From contig JADKDU010000012.1 of NCBI GenBank assembly GCA_016714495.1, positions 1 to 64,000 of the forward strand: DNA of 64,000 bases, in the 5' to 3' direction. This DNA comes from Hyphomonadaceae bacterium. GTDB lineage: Bacteria; Pseudomonadota; Alphaproteobacteria; Caulobacterales; Hyphomonadaceae. The notes beneath the pieces were generated by a model. It was not told the DNA's origin and made no database searches. It was given only the letters and a program-made list of their open reading frames with translations. Of the stretch, positions 26,030 through 34,463 are shown in pieces (the first letter of the stretch is position 1; each line of letters begins with the position of its first letter). A program made the translations under genes and the position numbers.

Positions 26030-28234
26030 ATGCCCTTCGATATGCCGCTCGCTGAAGAGATCTGGGGCGCGAAGTATCGCTTCCGCTCGGCAGATGCCGA
26101 AGACGCTGATCTGGGGGCAACGCTCGATCGGGTCGCTGAGGCTGTCGCGCGGGCTGAGAAACCCTCCGTGCGCAAACAGTGGCGGACGCGGTTCAGGGAG
26201 GCTCTCAGCGACTTCCGCTTCATTCCCGCAGGGCGCATCCTGGCGGGCGCCGGCACGGGCAGGAACGTCACGCTGTTCAATTGCTTCGTGATGGGAACCA
26301 TACCGGACAATCTCCCGGGGATCTTCGAACACCTTCGCGAAGCGGCCGTCACCCTGCAGCAGGGCGGAGGCGTCGGCATGGATTTTTCCACGATCCGGCC
26401 GGCCGGGGCAGCCGTCATGGGTGTCGGAGCCGAAGCCTCCGGTCCGCTCTCTTTCATGGATACGTGGGATGCGATGTGTCGCACGATCATGTCCGCAGGG
26501 CAGCGCAGAGGCGCGATGATGGGCTGCCTGCGGATCGATCACCCCGACATCGAGGCCTTCATTGATGCAAAGCGGGATGGCGTCCGGCTACGCAATTTCA
26601 ATCTCTCTGTACTGGTGACCGACGCCTTCATGGAAGCGCTGGAGCGTGACGGTGAATGGACTCTGCAACACGGAGGCAAGGCCTATCGCACGCTTCCTGC
26701 CGCAGATCTCTGGAACCGGCTGATGCGCGCGACCTATGATGCGGCCGAGCCGGGCGTCATCTTTGTCGACCGGGTGAATGCACTCAACAATCTTGCAGAG
26801 ATTGAGACGATCGCCGCGTCAAATCCCTGTGGGGAGCAGATGTTGCCGCCTTACGGCGCGTGCCTCCTCGGCTCGTTGAATCTTGCCCAACTTGTTGCCT
26901 CGCCCTTTACACCAGAAGCAGGCATTGACGCTGCCGAACTCGAAATGCTGACCGAGACGGCAGTTCGCTTCCTGGACAATGTGATCGATATCTCGCGCTT
27001 TCCCTTGGAGGCACAGGAGCGTGAAGCCAGGCTGAAGCGGCGGATCGGGCTCGGTATCACCGGGCTGGCTGACGCGCTAATCTTCTGCGGCGCTCGCTAC
27101 GGCTCGGCCGAAGCTGCGGCGCTCGCTGAAGGATGGCTGGAGACCATCAAGCAGGCCGCATACCGGGCGTCGGCACGACTTGCAGCAGAGAAGGGGCCTT
27201 ATCCCGCATTCTCGCCGTCTGTCCTGGACCGCCCGAATCTCGTCGGGCTCGATCGCGAGGTCCGTGAGATGATCGCGACGTCGGGTCTCCGAAACGCCTG
27301 CCTGACATCGATTGCTCCGACGGGCACAACATCTCTGCTCGCAGGCAATATCTCTTCGGGAATCGAGCCCGTGTTCGCGTTCTCGTACACGCGAAAGATC
27401 ACGCAGGCCGACGGCTCCTTCAGATCAGAGGACGTGACTGACCATGCTCTGGCGCGCTGGCGAACCATCAAGGGAGACGTGTCGCCGCCAGCTGATGTAT
27501 TCGTCAGCGCACAGACTTTGCCACCCGATGCTCACTTGACGATGCAGGCGATCGCCCAGCGCCACGTCGACAGCTCGATCTCCAAGACCGTGAACTGTCC
27601 GGCGGACATAAGCTTTGAAGCCTTCAAGAACATTTACCGCGATGGCTTTCAGCTTGGGTGCAAGGGACTCACCACCTATCGCCCGAACGCAATCACCGGA
27701 GCTGTTCTGTCGACGGGCGAACCGAAGGAGGCCCCGGCGCAAGCGCAGACCACCGAGGGCCGCCTCGCGCCCAGACCCGCCCAGCTTGCTGGCGCAACCT
27801 ACAAACTCAAATGGCCTCCAAGCGCGCACGCGGTCTATGTGACGATCAATGACATCGACGACGAGCAGGGACATCGCCCCTTCGAGATATTCGTCAACTC
27901 CAAGAACATGGATCATTATGCGTGGACGCTCGCACTGACACGCATGATATCAGCAGTCTTCCGACGCGGCGGCGATGTCAGCTTCGTTGCCGAGGAACTG
28001 CAGGCGGTGTTCGATCCGCAGGGCGGAACGTTCATGGCTGGACGTTATGTTCCCTCACTGCCGGCAGCGATCGGACGCATTATCGCCGGGCATTTGGGCC
28101 GCGCCGAGTCATCGGCGGTTTCTGAATCAGAAGCACTTGGCGCGGCGTGCTGTCCCAAATGCGGGCAACGGGCGCTGGTTCGCAAGGAGGGATGCGATGC
28201 GTGTCTGGAATGCGGCCACTCGAAGTGCGGATAG
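26030..28234 (+). CDS. nrdJ: Adenosylcobalamin-dependent (class II) ribonucleotide reductase
   Basis: Makes deoxyribonucleotides independently of oxygen, using a cobalamin-derived thiyl radical. Barrel features: NCFVMG (substrate-reducing Cys), QGGGVGMDFS, SNPCGEQMLPPYGACLLGSL (active-site Cys with Asn/Glu) and APTGTTSLLAGN. A TSCPD domain follows from about residue 590 (YVTINDIDDEQGHRPFEIF). The C-terminal cysteine pairs CCPKCG and CLECG match the thiol shuttle or zinc ribbon of long NrdJ forms. 734 residues, intact. The upstream FNR-type box suggests it supports growth during nitrate respiration. Needs vitamin B12. Confidence 0.92.
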   Translation: MPFDMPLAEEIWGAKYRFRSADAEDADLGATLDRVAEAVARAEKPSVRKQWRTRFREALSDFRFIPAGRILAGAGTGRNVTLFNCFVMGTIPDNLPGIFEHLREAAVTLQQGGGVGMDFSTIRPAGAAVMGVGAEASGPLSFMDTWDAMCRTIMSAGQRRGAMMGCLRIDHPDIEAFIDAKRDGVRLRNFNLSVLVTDAFMEALERDGEWTLQHGGKAYRTLPAADLWNRLMRATYDAAEPGVIFVDRVNALNNLAEIETIAASNPCGEQMLPPYGACLLGSLNLAQLVASPFTPEAGIDAAELEMLTETAVRFLDNVIDISRFPLEAQEREARLKRRIGLGITGLADALIFCGARYGSAEAAALAEGWLETIKQAAYRASARLAAEKGPYPAFSPSVLDRPNLVGLDREVREMIATSGLRNACLTSIAPTGTTSLLAGNISSGIEPVFAFSYTRKITQADGSFRSEDVTDHALARWRTIKGDVSPPADVFVSAQTLPPDAHLTMQAIAQRHVDSSISKTVNCPADISFEAFKNIYRDGFQLGCKGLTTYRPNAITGAVLSTGEPKEAPAQAQTTEGRLAPRPAQLAGATYKLKWPPSAHAVYVTINDIDDEQGHRPFEIFVNSKNMDHYAWTLALTRMISAVFRRGGDVSFVAEELQAVFDPQGGTFMAGRYVPSLPAAIGRIIAGHLGRAESSAVSESEALGAACCPKCGQRALVRKEGCDACLECGHSKCG

Positions 28235-28255
28235 GACCTGCCTGGGCAGGGCGTC

Positions 28256-29452
28256 ATGACCTCCACGATCAAACCAAAGCGCGACTATAGGGGGCATCCG
28301 CTCTTCAGTTATGGCTTCAGGCCCTTCTTTCTGCTGAGCGCCATCTGGGCCGCAATCGCGATCCCGCTCTGGATTGCATCCCATTCGCTCGGGCCGGGTG
28401 CGATGTCCGTGAACGCTGGCATAGTCTTTCATGTGCACGAAATGGTGTTTGGCTACGGTAGTGCCGTGCTGGCTGGCTTCCTGCTCACCGCAATTCCCAG
28501 TTGGACAGGACGTCGTCCCGTTTGCGGAAGTCCGCTCGTCCTGCTCGTTCTGCTGTGGACCGCTGGCAGGATCGCAATGGTTTTGGGAACCGAGCCGATC
28601 TGGATCGTGAGCCTGATTGAAGCTGCCTTTCTTGTTGTGTTGGCCGGCCTGGTCTGGCGAGAGATCATCGCAGGACACAATGGGCGCAACCTCAAAGTGG
28701 CGGCTGCGGTGACTGCCCTCGCGGTCGCGAACATCGGCTTTCACGCGGTCGTGCTGACGTCTGGCGGGTTGCCTCAAATGGCAATCCGCGCAGGCCTGTC
28801 GGTTCTGATTTTTCTTATCCTTCTAGTCGGCGGCCGCATTACGCCGACCTTCACGCGAAACTGGCTGGCTGGACAATCGAAGTCACTCCCGGCGCAACAT
28901 GGCAAACTCGATGACCTCTGCCTCATCCTTTCGCTTGGCGCGCTCGCAGGCTGGACGATCCTTGAGTCCACTGGGGTCGCTTCGGTCCTGTTGGTGGTAT
29001 CCGGGCTTCTCAACGTAATGAGAATGCTGCGCTGGCGAGGCGAGCTTACGATGGCCGAGCCGCTTCTGATCGCCCTGCATGTCGGATATCTCTGGACCGC
29101 CTCCGCACTTGTCTTGATCGGGTTGGCTGGATTGGCGCCCGCCCATGTGCCGGCGGTCGCGGGAACGCACGCTGCTGGTGCAGGGGCGGTCGGCGTGATG
29201 ACGCTGGCAGTGATGACCCGCGCCAGTCTCGGCCACACTGGGCGTGCACTTCATGCGGGGAGCGGCACCGTGGCTATCTATGCGCTCGTCAATCTGGGTG
29301 CTCTCATTCGCGTCGCCGCGCCGTTTCTGGACTCGCCCATACAGTCGCAGGCGAACCACTGGGCGGCGGCGCTTTGGGCCGGCGGCTTCGCCGGTTTCGC
29401 TCTCCTCTATGGGCCCAGGCTGGTCGGCGCGCGCATCGCGCCGCCAGCTTGA
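28256..29452 (+). CDS. nnrS: NnrS-family heme-copper membrane protein
   Basis: 398 residues and about 12 hydrophobic helices. The family start SYGFRPFFLLSAIWA and the conserved HVHEMVFGYGSAVLAGFLLT are present. NnrS proteins bind heme and copper and protect against nitric oxide and downstream iron-nitrosyl stress in denitrifiers. It lies 21 bp after nrdJ, so probably in the same FNR-controlled transcript. An FNR-like box for the next gene overlaps its 3' end. Confidence 0.9.
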   Translation: MTSTIKPKRDYRGHPLFSYGFRPFFLLSAIWAAIAIPLWIASHSLGPGAMSVNAGIVFHVHEMVFGYGSAVLAGFLLTAIPSWTGRRPVCGSPLVLLVLLWTAGRIAMVLGTEPIWIVSLIEAAFLVVLAGLVWREIIAGHNGRNLKVAAAVTALAVANIGFHAVVLTSGGLPQMAIRAGLSVLIFLILLVGGRITPTFTRNWLAGQSKSLPAQHGKLDDLCLILSLGALAGWTILESTGVASVLLVVSGLLNVMRMLRWRGELTMAEPLLIALHVGYLWTASALVLIGLAGLAPAHVPAVAGTHAAGAGAVGVMTLAVMTRASLGHTGRALHAGSGTVAIYALVNLGALIRVAAPFLDSPIQSQANHWAAALWAGGFAGFALLYGPRLVGARIAPPA

Positions 29453-29462
29453 CACGTATCAA
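29449..29462. promoter_or_regulatory. FNR/DNR-type box upstream of moaA
   Basis: TTGAC-ACGT-ATCAA has one mismatch to TTGAT-N4-ATCAA. It spans the nnrS stop codon and lies 173 bp before the moaA ATG, across a spacer that has no gene. Confidence 0.5.
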
Positions 29463-29635
29463 TACCTTGGGAGGCCTCTGTCAAATACAGTGCCGACCAA
29501 CTCTTCATATGGTCCAAACGTTGTCGCGAGCCAGAGTGCCAAAGGCGTCTTGTGGAACCAACGCCCGAGCGTATTCGGCGCGTGCGTGACGGAGGCAACT
29601 GACGTTGCCTGCCTTGCATGCAAAGGAGTCCGGCG

Positions 29636-30628
29636 ATGACAGCGGCTGACTTGGTGGCAGCGTACGTCTTCGGACAGAGGTTTCGCTATCTCCGGCTGTC
29701 CGTGACCGAAGTCTGCAACTTTCGCTGCACCTACTGCCTGCCTGAAGGCTACCGGAAGTCGGAGACGGTGGATTTCTTATCGGTCGACGAGGCGGCGCGA
29801 CTCGTTAGTGCGTTCGCGGGCCTTGGCATCGGCAAGGTGCGTCTCACAGGCGGTGAGCCAACCGTCAGGAGAGATCTCACAAAACTGATCTCGCGAATTG
29901 CGATTCAGCCCGGTATTGACAAGGTTGCTCTCACAACCAATGGCTGGAATCTCCGACGCAACGTGGCTGAGTGGTCTCGAGCAGGCCTCACTCACCTCAA
30001 TGTCAGTATCGACTCTCTCGATCGGAGCGTGTTCGCAGCGATCACCGGGCACGACCGCCTGCCGGATGTGCTTGCCGGTCTGGACGTCGCACAAGACCTG
30101 CCGCTCAAGTCCGTCAAAGTGAATGCGGTATTGCTTCGGGACTGCTTGGAGCAGGGCTTTTTGGCTTGGACAGAATTCGTGAGGCAAAGATCCATCTCTG
30201 TGCGGTTCATCGAGTTGATGCGCACCGGAGACAACCAGGCCTTTTTCGAGCGCCAGCATGTAAGCGGATCGGTCCTTCGCGATTGGCTCCTGGCTCGCGG
30301 GTGGGTCCCCGTTGTGCGCGGGGCAGATGACGGTCCTGCCGTCGAATTCCATCATACCGACTACGCTGGTCGCATTGGCCTGATTGCGCCATACGCTCCC
30401 GGGTTCTGCGACGGCTGCAACCGGTTGCGAGTCAATGCACGCGGCCAGCTGCGTCTCTGTCTGTTCGGGCGGGGAGGGCGCGACCTCCGCGATCTACTCG
30501 CGTCGGACGATCAGAAAGCGGAGCTGCAACGGCGGATTGTGGATGCCATGCAATTCAAGCCTTCTTCCCACGCCCTTCACGTCGGGGACGCAGGCGACAC
30601 ACGAAATCTGGCCCAGACAGGCGGCTAG
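29636..30628 (+). CDS. moaA: GTP 3',8-cyclase MoaA (radical SAM)
   Basis: First enzyme of molybdopterin synthesis. The radical-SAM cluster is CNFRCTYC near residue 24, followed by GGEPTVRRDL. The C-terminal cluster motif CDGCNRLRVNARGQLRLC, which binds substrate GTP, is complete. The start at 29636 follows AAAGGAG; an upstream in-frame ATG at 29618 is ignored. 330 residues. It ends tail-to-tail with the Crp/Fnr regulator across a small tandem duplication. Confidence 0.92.
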   Translation: MTAADLVAAYVFGQRFRYLRLSVTEVCNFRCTYCLPEGYRKSETVDFLSVDEAARLVSAFAGLGIGKVRLTGGEPTVRRDLTKLISRIAIQPGIDKVALTTNGWNLRRNVAEWSRAGLTHLNVSIDSLDRSVFAAITGHDRLPDVLAGLDVAQDLPLKSVKVNAVLLRDCLEQGFLAWTEFVRQRSISVRFIELMRTGDNQAFFERQHVSGSVLRDWLLARGWVPVVRGADDGPAVEFHHTDYAGRIGLIAPYAPGFCDGCNRLRVNARGQLRLCLFGRGGRDLRDLLASDDQKAELQRRIVDAMQFKPSSHALHVGDAGDTRNLAQTGG

Positions 30629-30644
30629 AGACAGGCGGCTAGAG
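30617..30644. repeat. 14-bp perfect tandem duplication at the moaA/regulator 3' ends
   Basis: ACAGGCGGCTAGAG occurs twice head-to-tail (30617-30630, 30631-30644). The first copy holds the moaA stop TAG, the second the stop of the opposing regulator gene. In a single copy both stops would overlap within CTAG, so the duplication appears to have separated two originally overlapping gene ends. Confidence 0.85.
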
Positions 30645-31415
30645 CGCTGCGACTCCGTCAAGCAATCCCTTGCCACGCTCGATATGCGATTCTCCTAACT
30701 CATTCTTTGGTTGGGCATAGTGATTGTCGATCAAGGGGCTCGGCCGTGCGAGTCTTTCCAGCGCCGGGATCTTGCCAAGCTGAACCTGGGCGCCGTCAAC
30801 GCTTACGCCTTGCGCTGACAGTTTTGCGAAGGCGCGCGAGAGATTTTCGGGAGTCATTCCGAGGAGCGAAGCGAGCACCCGCTTCTCATGGGGAAGCAGA
30901 ATGGTGTCCTTGCCGCCCTGCCGCGCCCGCTGGGTCAGCAGGTAGTTCGCAAGACGCTCCGTTGAGTCGCGCAGCTTGTGGTTCTTGACCGAGCGAACGA
31001 GGCCTCGGTAGCAGCCGGCAAGCTCTTCCGAGACGGCAAAACAGAAGTTGGCATCGCTTTTCATGGCTCTTCGAAGCGACTCTCCGGGCACCATCAGGAT
31101 TTCGGATCGCTCCAGCGTACTCGCTGACATGAGTGCATCGGAGTCCAGAACCACCGCCGCCAGAATAAACGTGGAGACGGGCCTGATGATGGCGAGCGTC
31201 GTGTCCTTGGACTTCCAGCTTGCGCCAAGTTCAACCGCGCCTTCGAGCAGGATGTAAAGAAAATCGACGCTGTCTCCCTCCATCAGCAATGTAGTTCCTG
31301 CGGGGAATCGTTGAAGAAAGGCTCCCGACAGGGCCATGGCGAACGCAGAATCGTTTGCGCCACGGAACAAGGGGGTGTTGCGGACTCGGCTGGTCTCAGT
31401 GTTCCGGATCGGCAT
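30639..31415 (-). CDS. Crp/Fnr-family regulator, probably DNR-like (no iron-sulfur cysteines)
   Basis: 258 residues: a cyclic-nucleotide-type beta-roll (LMEGDSVDFLYILLEGAVEL), a long dimerisation helix, and a winged-helix domain with recognition helix MTPENLSRAFAKL; Glu, Ser and Arg are the FNR-box contacting residues. The N terminus lacks the cysteine cluster of true FNR, so oxygen is not sensed by an iron-sulfur centre. DNR/NnrR-type sensing of NO through heme fits better, given the nitrate/NO genes around it. The C-terminal extension of about 40 residues is unusual. A perfect FNR-type box lies 87 bp upstream. Confidence 0.85.
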   Translation of the reverse strand: MPIRNTETSRVRNTPLFRGANDSAFAMALSGAFLQRFPAGTTLLMEGDSVDFLYILLEGAVELGASWKSKDTTLAIIRPVSTFILAAVVLDSDALMSASTLERSEILMVPGESLRRAMKSDANFCFAVSEELAGCYRGLVRSVKNHKLRDSTERLANYLLTQRARQGGKDTILLPHEKRVLASLLGMTPENLSRAFAKLSAQGVSVDGAQVQLGKIPALERLARPSPLIDNHYAQPKNELGESHIERGKGLLDGVAAL

Positions 31416-31502
31416 GGGTTCTCCAGCGGCGCCTGACGACCGCCTGCCTCGGCCTGGACGGCAGACGTTGTGCCTTTGTGGCGCAGGGAGACCGACTCTC
31501 GC

Positions 31503-31516
31503 TTGATCAAAATCAA
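31503..31516. promoter_or_regulatory. Perfect FNR/DNR box between the regulator and narK
   Basis: TTGAT-CAAA-ATCAA matches the consensus exactly and extends to GC...GC (31501-31518), like the nrdJ box. It lies 87 bp upstream of the minus-strand regulator and 211 bp upstream of narK, so it could serve one or both. Confidence 0.75.
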
Positions 31517-31727
31517 GCGTGTGCAGTGAACGGACTTTGAGGCATCAAAAGCGTCCCCGTTGCGATCACCGACCATGGCTGGGCGCCGAGAGAAAGGTCG
31601 ATCTCGCACGCGCCGTTGGATTGGAAACAGAGCAAGCCCGCGCTTCACAAATATCAAGGTCTGCCTGCGCGTCGGGTGTCATCCTGCAACTTGAGGAGAC
31701 CATCGCGGTCGAAGCAGGGGCGACACA

Positions 31728-34450
31728 ATGCCAAGTGGCCAGGCACACACACCCAGAGAGGCCAATGTCGTTCTTGGCCTGACGACATTCGCCTTCACCG
31801 CCTGCTTCGCCGTCTGGACCATTTTTGCGATCATCGGCCTTCAGATCCAGAAGGATCTTGGATTATCGGAGACAGAGTTCGGCCTTCTGGTCGGCGCTCC
31901 AATACTGACAGGCTCGCTTTCACGCCTGTTCCTCGGAATCTGGGCGGACCAGTACGGTGGCCGGATCGTCAATGTGGCGGTCATGCTGTTGTCCGCGGTG
32001 GCGACATGGCTTCTGACATTCGCCTCCAGCTATCCCGAATTTCTGCTTGCAGGACTTGGTCTGGGACTCGCGGGCGGCTCGTTCTCCGTATCGATCACCT
32101 ACGTCTCGAAATTCTTCCCGACAGAGAAACAGGGTGCGGCCCTGGGAATTGTCGGAGCCGGCAATGTCGGCGCTGCCGTGACGAAGTTTGCCGCCCCGAT
32201 TGTCATGGCCGCCATGGGTTGGAAAGGCGTCGCCAACGTGTGGGCCATTGGGCTCGTTGTTGCGGCTGTGATTTTCTTTGCGTTCACGAAAGATGATCCG
32301 GAACTGGCGGCGCGGCGCGCCTCGGGAACCAAGCCGCGCAGTTTCGCTGCTCAGTTCGAGCCACTGCGGAGTGTGCAGGTCTGGCGCTTCTCGCTCTACT
32401 ATTTCTTCGTGTTCGGGGGGTTCGTGGCGCTCTCGCTGTGGCTGCCGCGCTATCTGATCGGTGTCTACGGTTTCGACATCGCGACGGCCGGCATGCTGGC
32501 TGCCGCCTACTCAATTCCAGCGTCGTTGTTCCGCATTTATGGCGGCTACCTGTCGGATCGGGTTGGGGCCCGGACTGTCATGTACTGGACCTTCCTGGTG
32601 TCCGTCGCCATCACCTTCTTTCTGTCCTACCCGCCGACCTCCTATGTCGTCGACGGAGTGAGGGGACCTATCAGTTTTCGGCTTGAAACTGGCCCGATCG
32701 CGTTTGTCGTCGCCATTTTCATCCTCGGCTTCTTCATGAGTCTCGGAAAGGCCGCCGTCTACAAGCACATCCCGGTCTACTATCCAAAGGATGTGGGAGC
32801 GGTTGGCGGACTCGTTGGCCTGATGGGCGGACTTGGCGGCTTCATCCTTCCAATCGTGTTCGGACTACTGAACGACCTCACGGGCATCTGGACGAGCAGC
32901 TTCATGCTTCTCTTCCTCATCGTCTCTGCCTCGCTCATCTGGATGCATCTCGCAATCCGGCACATGGAACGAGAGGCTGCTGGCAAGACCTTGGACGCGC
33001 TACCCCAGCTGCCCGAAATGCAGCCGATACACGGGGAGAGAGAGGCGCGCGCACTGGCGCCCAAGCTGATCGACGACTGGCGACCTGAAGACCCAGCCTT
33101 CTGGAACAGCAAAGGCAAGAAGATCGCCGCGCGAAACCTCTGGTTGTCGATACCTGCGCTGCTGCTGTCCTTTTCCGTCTGGATGGTGTGGTCCGTCGTC
33201 GTCGCGAAACTTCCACAGGTTGGCTTTGACTACACAACCGATCAGTTGTTCTGGCTGGCTGCGCTGCCCGGACTATCGGGTGCAACACTCAGGATATTCT
33301 ATAGCTTCATGGTGCCGGTGTTTGGCGGCCGGCTCTGGACGACGCTGACGACCTGGACCCTGATGATTCCGGCCCTGGGGATCGGGTTTGCCGTCCAGGA
33401 TCCGCAGACACCGTACTGGATCATGCTCGGCCTGGCTTTGCTGTGCGGCTTTGGCGGGGGCAATTTTGCGTCGTCCATGTCCAACATCGGCTTCTTCTTT
33501 CCCAAGCGGGAGAAGGGCAACGCGCTTGCACTGAATGCCGGCCTTGGAAATCTTGGCGTCAGTCTGATGCAGTTCGTTGTGCCACTTGTCGTCACCGTGA
33601 GTGTGTTCGGTGCATTCGGTGGAGAGGCCCAGATCGCATCCTCGGGAGAAAAGCTCTTCCTCCAGAATGCGGGATTTATCTGGGCGCCCTTCATCGCTCT
33701 CAGCGCCTTCGCGGCCTGGTTCGGCATGAATGACCTCTCGACCGCGAAGGCCTCGTTTGCAGATCAGGCGGTGATCTTCAAACGCAAGCACAACTGGATC
33801 ATGTGCTGGCTCTATACCGGCACGTTTGGCTCGTTCATCGGCTTCTCGGCTGCGTTCCCGCTTTTCACCAAGACACAGTTTCCGGAGGTCAACGTCCTTC
33901 AAATCGCCTTCCTCGGGCCTCTGGTGGGCGCGCTGGCGCGCTCCTTTACTGGCTGGATCGCCGATCGGTTCGGCGGCGCTCGCGTAACCCTTGTCGTATT
34001 CCTCGTGATGATGGCTGGAACTGTCGGTGTGCTCTACTTCCTGACGGCGCCTTCGCAGGGTTCTTCACGTGCTTCATCGTTCTGTTCTTCGCCTCAGGCG
34101 TGGGGAACGCTTCCACCTTCCAGATGATACCCGCGATCATGCGCAAGGAAGTTGCGCGCTTAGAGCCTCATCTTCGCGGCGATCACCTGCTCAGGCAGTC
34201 AGAAAAGGAAAGCGCGGCGATCACCGGGTTCACCTCTGCGATCGCCGCTTATGGCGCTTTCTTTATTCCCAACAGCTTCGGGATGTCGATCGCAGCAACC
34301 GGAAGCGCGGCGACAGCGCTCTATGCCTTCCTCGCGTTCTACGTCTCTTGCCTGCTGATCACCTGGTTTGTCTACGTCCGGCCCGGTGGGCTCCTGTTCG
34401 ACGTGGAGAGCGCTCGCAGGTCGCGTGGCGCTCCCGTCGCCGCCAAATAA
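31728..34450 (+). pseudogene. narK: Fused NarK1-NarK2 nitrate/nitrite transporter, one-base deletion near 34048
   Basis: Two major-facilitator units in one chain, as in Paracoccus: a nitrate/proton symporter (residues 1 to about 430) joined to a nitrate/nitrite antiporter. Nitrate signature loops are visible in both halves (GIVGAGNVGAAVTKF; LNAGLGNLGVSLMQF), as are the substrate-binding arginines in SLSRLFLGIWAD and ATLRIFYSFMVP. The frame runs to 34127, but after about 34048 the correct protein continues in the -1 frame (AFAGFFTCFIVLFFASGVGN) to 34450. Restored length is about 907 residues. It heads the nar operon, 13 bp before narG. A sequencing error is plausible. Confidence 0.88.
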
Positions 34451-34463
34451 GGGGAGATTTCCT

